Assembly: GCA_003971905.1 (NCBI GenBank)
Contig: RSEE01000138.1
Span: 1-64,000 of the forward strand
Length of the DNA stretch: 64,000 bases
Direction: 5' to 3'
DNA from: Moniliella sp. 'wahieum'
Lineage: Eukaryota; Basidiomycota; Moniliellomycetes; Moniliellales; Moniliellaceae
Position 1 is the first letter of the stretch, and each line of letters begins with the position of its first letter. This document shows, piece by piece, positions 63,429-64,000 of the stretch. The notes under the pieces were generated by a model. The model made no database searches, had not been told where the DNA came from, and was given only the letters and a program-made list of their open reading frames with translations. The position numbers and the translations under genes were made by a program.

Positions 63429-64000
63429 CCACCCACGAGAGTCGGGCGCGAGTGCGGCGATGGCGGTGGCCGCCGGGGGGTTCGCCGCGCCGTCGACCTG
63501 GGTGCGCGTTGCACCGATTGGGCACCATGAAAGTTGCATGTTGCACCGACGGCGGCTGGTCCGTGCGCTGTGACGAGCCGCCTGAAATTTGCATCCGCGC
63601 TGAATTCTCTCTCGCTCCACTTTGGGTGTGCTGGGCGGCGCACATCAGGCCATGGCGGGGGCGTCGGCGGGTAGTGTTCTAGCACAGACCATCCTTGCTG
63701 CGGGGCTCGCAGGGCGCTGAGCGCGTGTCCGTGTTAGCGCCGGCGAGGCGTCCTTGTTCACGCGTTCACGGTACCTTAACGCCGGCCTACGATCGAAGCT
63801 ACGACGCTGAGACTCGCCCGAGCGCACCGCAGCAGTCCAGTCTCCCGTCCCACGGCCTCCTTGGCCCAACCAGGGGCTTTGGCCCCAGCATGCTCACTTT
63901 AACGGGGAGGCTTTGCCGCTCCCCCAGCCCACCACCATCTCTTCCATCTCTGCACCCCTCCCCCTCGCCCATGGTATCCCCCGCGTGATTGTTGCTGGCG
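63429..64000. other. Sequence upstream of FPGS to the window edge
   Basis: This is the presumed FPGS promoter region and whatever follows beyond the window. Short frames on both strands are unconvincing. A pyrimidine-rich stretch at 63915-63970 ends with an ATG at 63971, which could be the leader of a plus-strand gene continuing out of the window. Confidence 0.4.

Overview
The window is one end of a fungal chromosome. It opens with CCCTAA telomere repeats. The genes point to a basidiomycete: many short introns with a strict GTACGT donor, an Ish1-domain protein, a Cdc12 septin, a Doa4-type ubiquitin protease, Erv41, Nbp35, an NCS1 permease and a folylpolyglutamate synthase. The phylum is an inference from gene content and intron style, and I cannot name the genus.

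Layout. 1-6140: telomere, then a large multi-exon gene of unknown function packed with in-frame hexanucleotide repeats; its frame is open back to the telomere. 6141-9980: non-coding. 9981-13256 (+): sugar-porter transporter. 13257-19626: gene-free, AT-richer toward the right, with two 153-154 bp LTR-like copies in inverted orientation, one flanked by a 5 bp target duplication. 19627-22254 (-): AAAP amino-acid transporter. 22255-24972: non-coding, with a CACGTG cluster near the next gene. 24973-26132 (+): septin CDC12. 26356-29455 (+): Doa4/USP8-like deubiquitinase. 31070-32801 (-) and 32898-37244 (+): a divergent pair, a PF08550-domain protein and a SNF2/RING ATPase with SUMO-interaction-like motifs. 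38705-39013 (+): a small protein with an N-myristoylation motif whose first exon is only the ATG. 41624-42447 (-): an unknown secreted protein. 45177-46791 (+): ERV41. 47058-48336 (-): NBP35. 48989-50857 (+): a two-RRM protein. 50858-55685: long non-coding stretch. 55686-57414 (+): NCS1 purine-cytosine permease. 59396-61123 (+): Ish1-repeat protein. 61545-63428 (-): folylpolyglutamate synthase.

The genes are unrelated housekeeping, transport and chromatin functions. I see no metabolic cluster, defence system, CRISPR array or tRNA. The SNF2/PF08550 pair probably shares a promoter of about 100 bp.

Two properties affect all use of this annotation. First, nearly every conserved gene, including ones expected to be essential (septin, NBP35), is broken by isolated one-base losses, mostly next to short homopolymers. 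This looks like sequencing or assembly error rather than decay, so CDS coordinates are envelopes spanning exons, introns and frame breaks. Second, hexanucleotide repeats are abundant in both coding and non-coding DNA, and a CTTGRT-type repeat lies on the sense strand just downstream of several stop codons.
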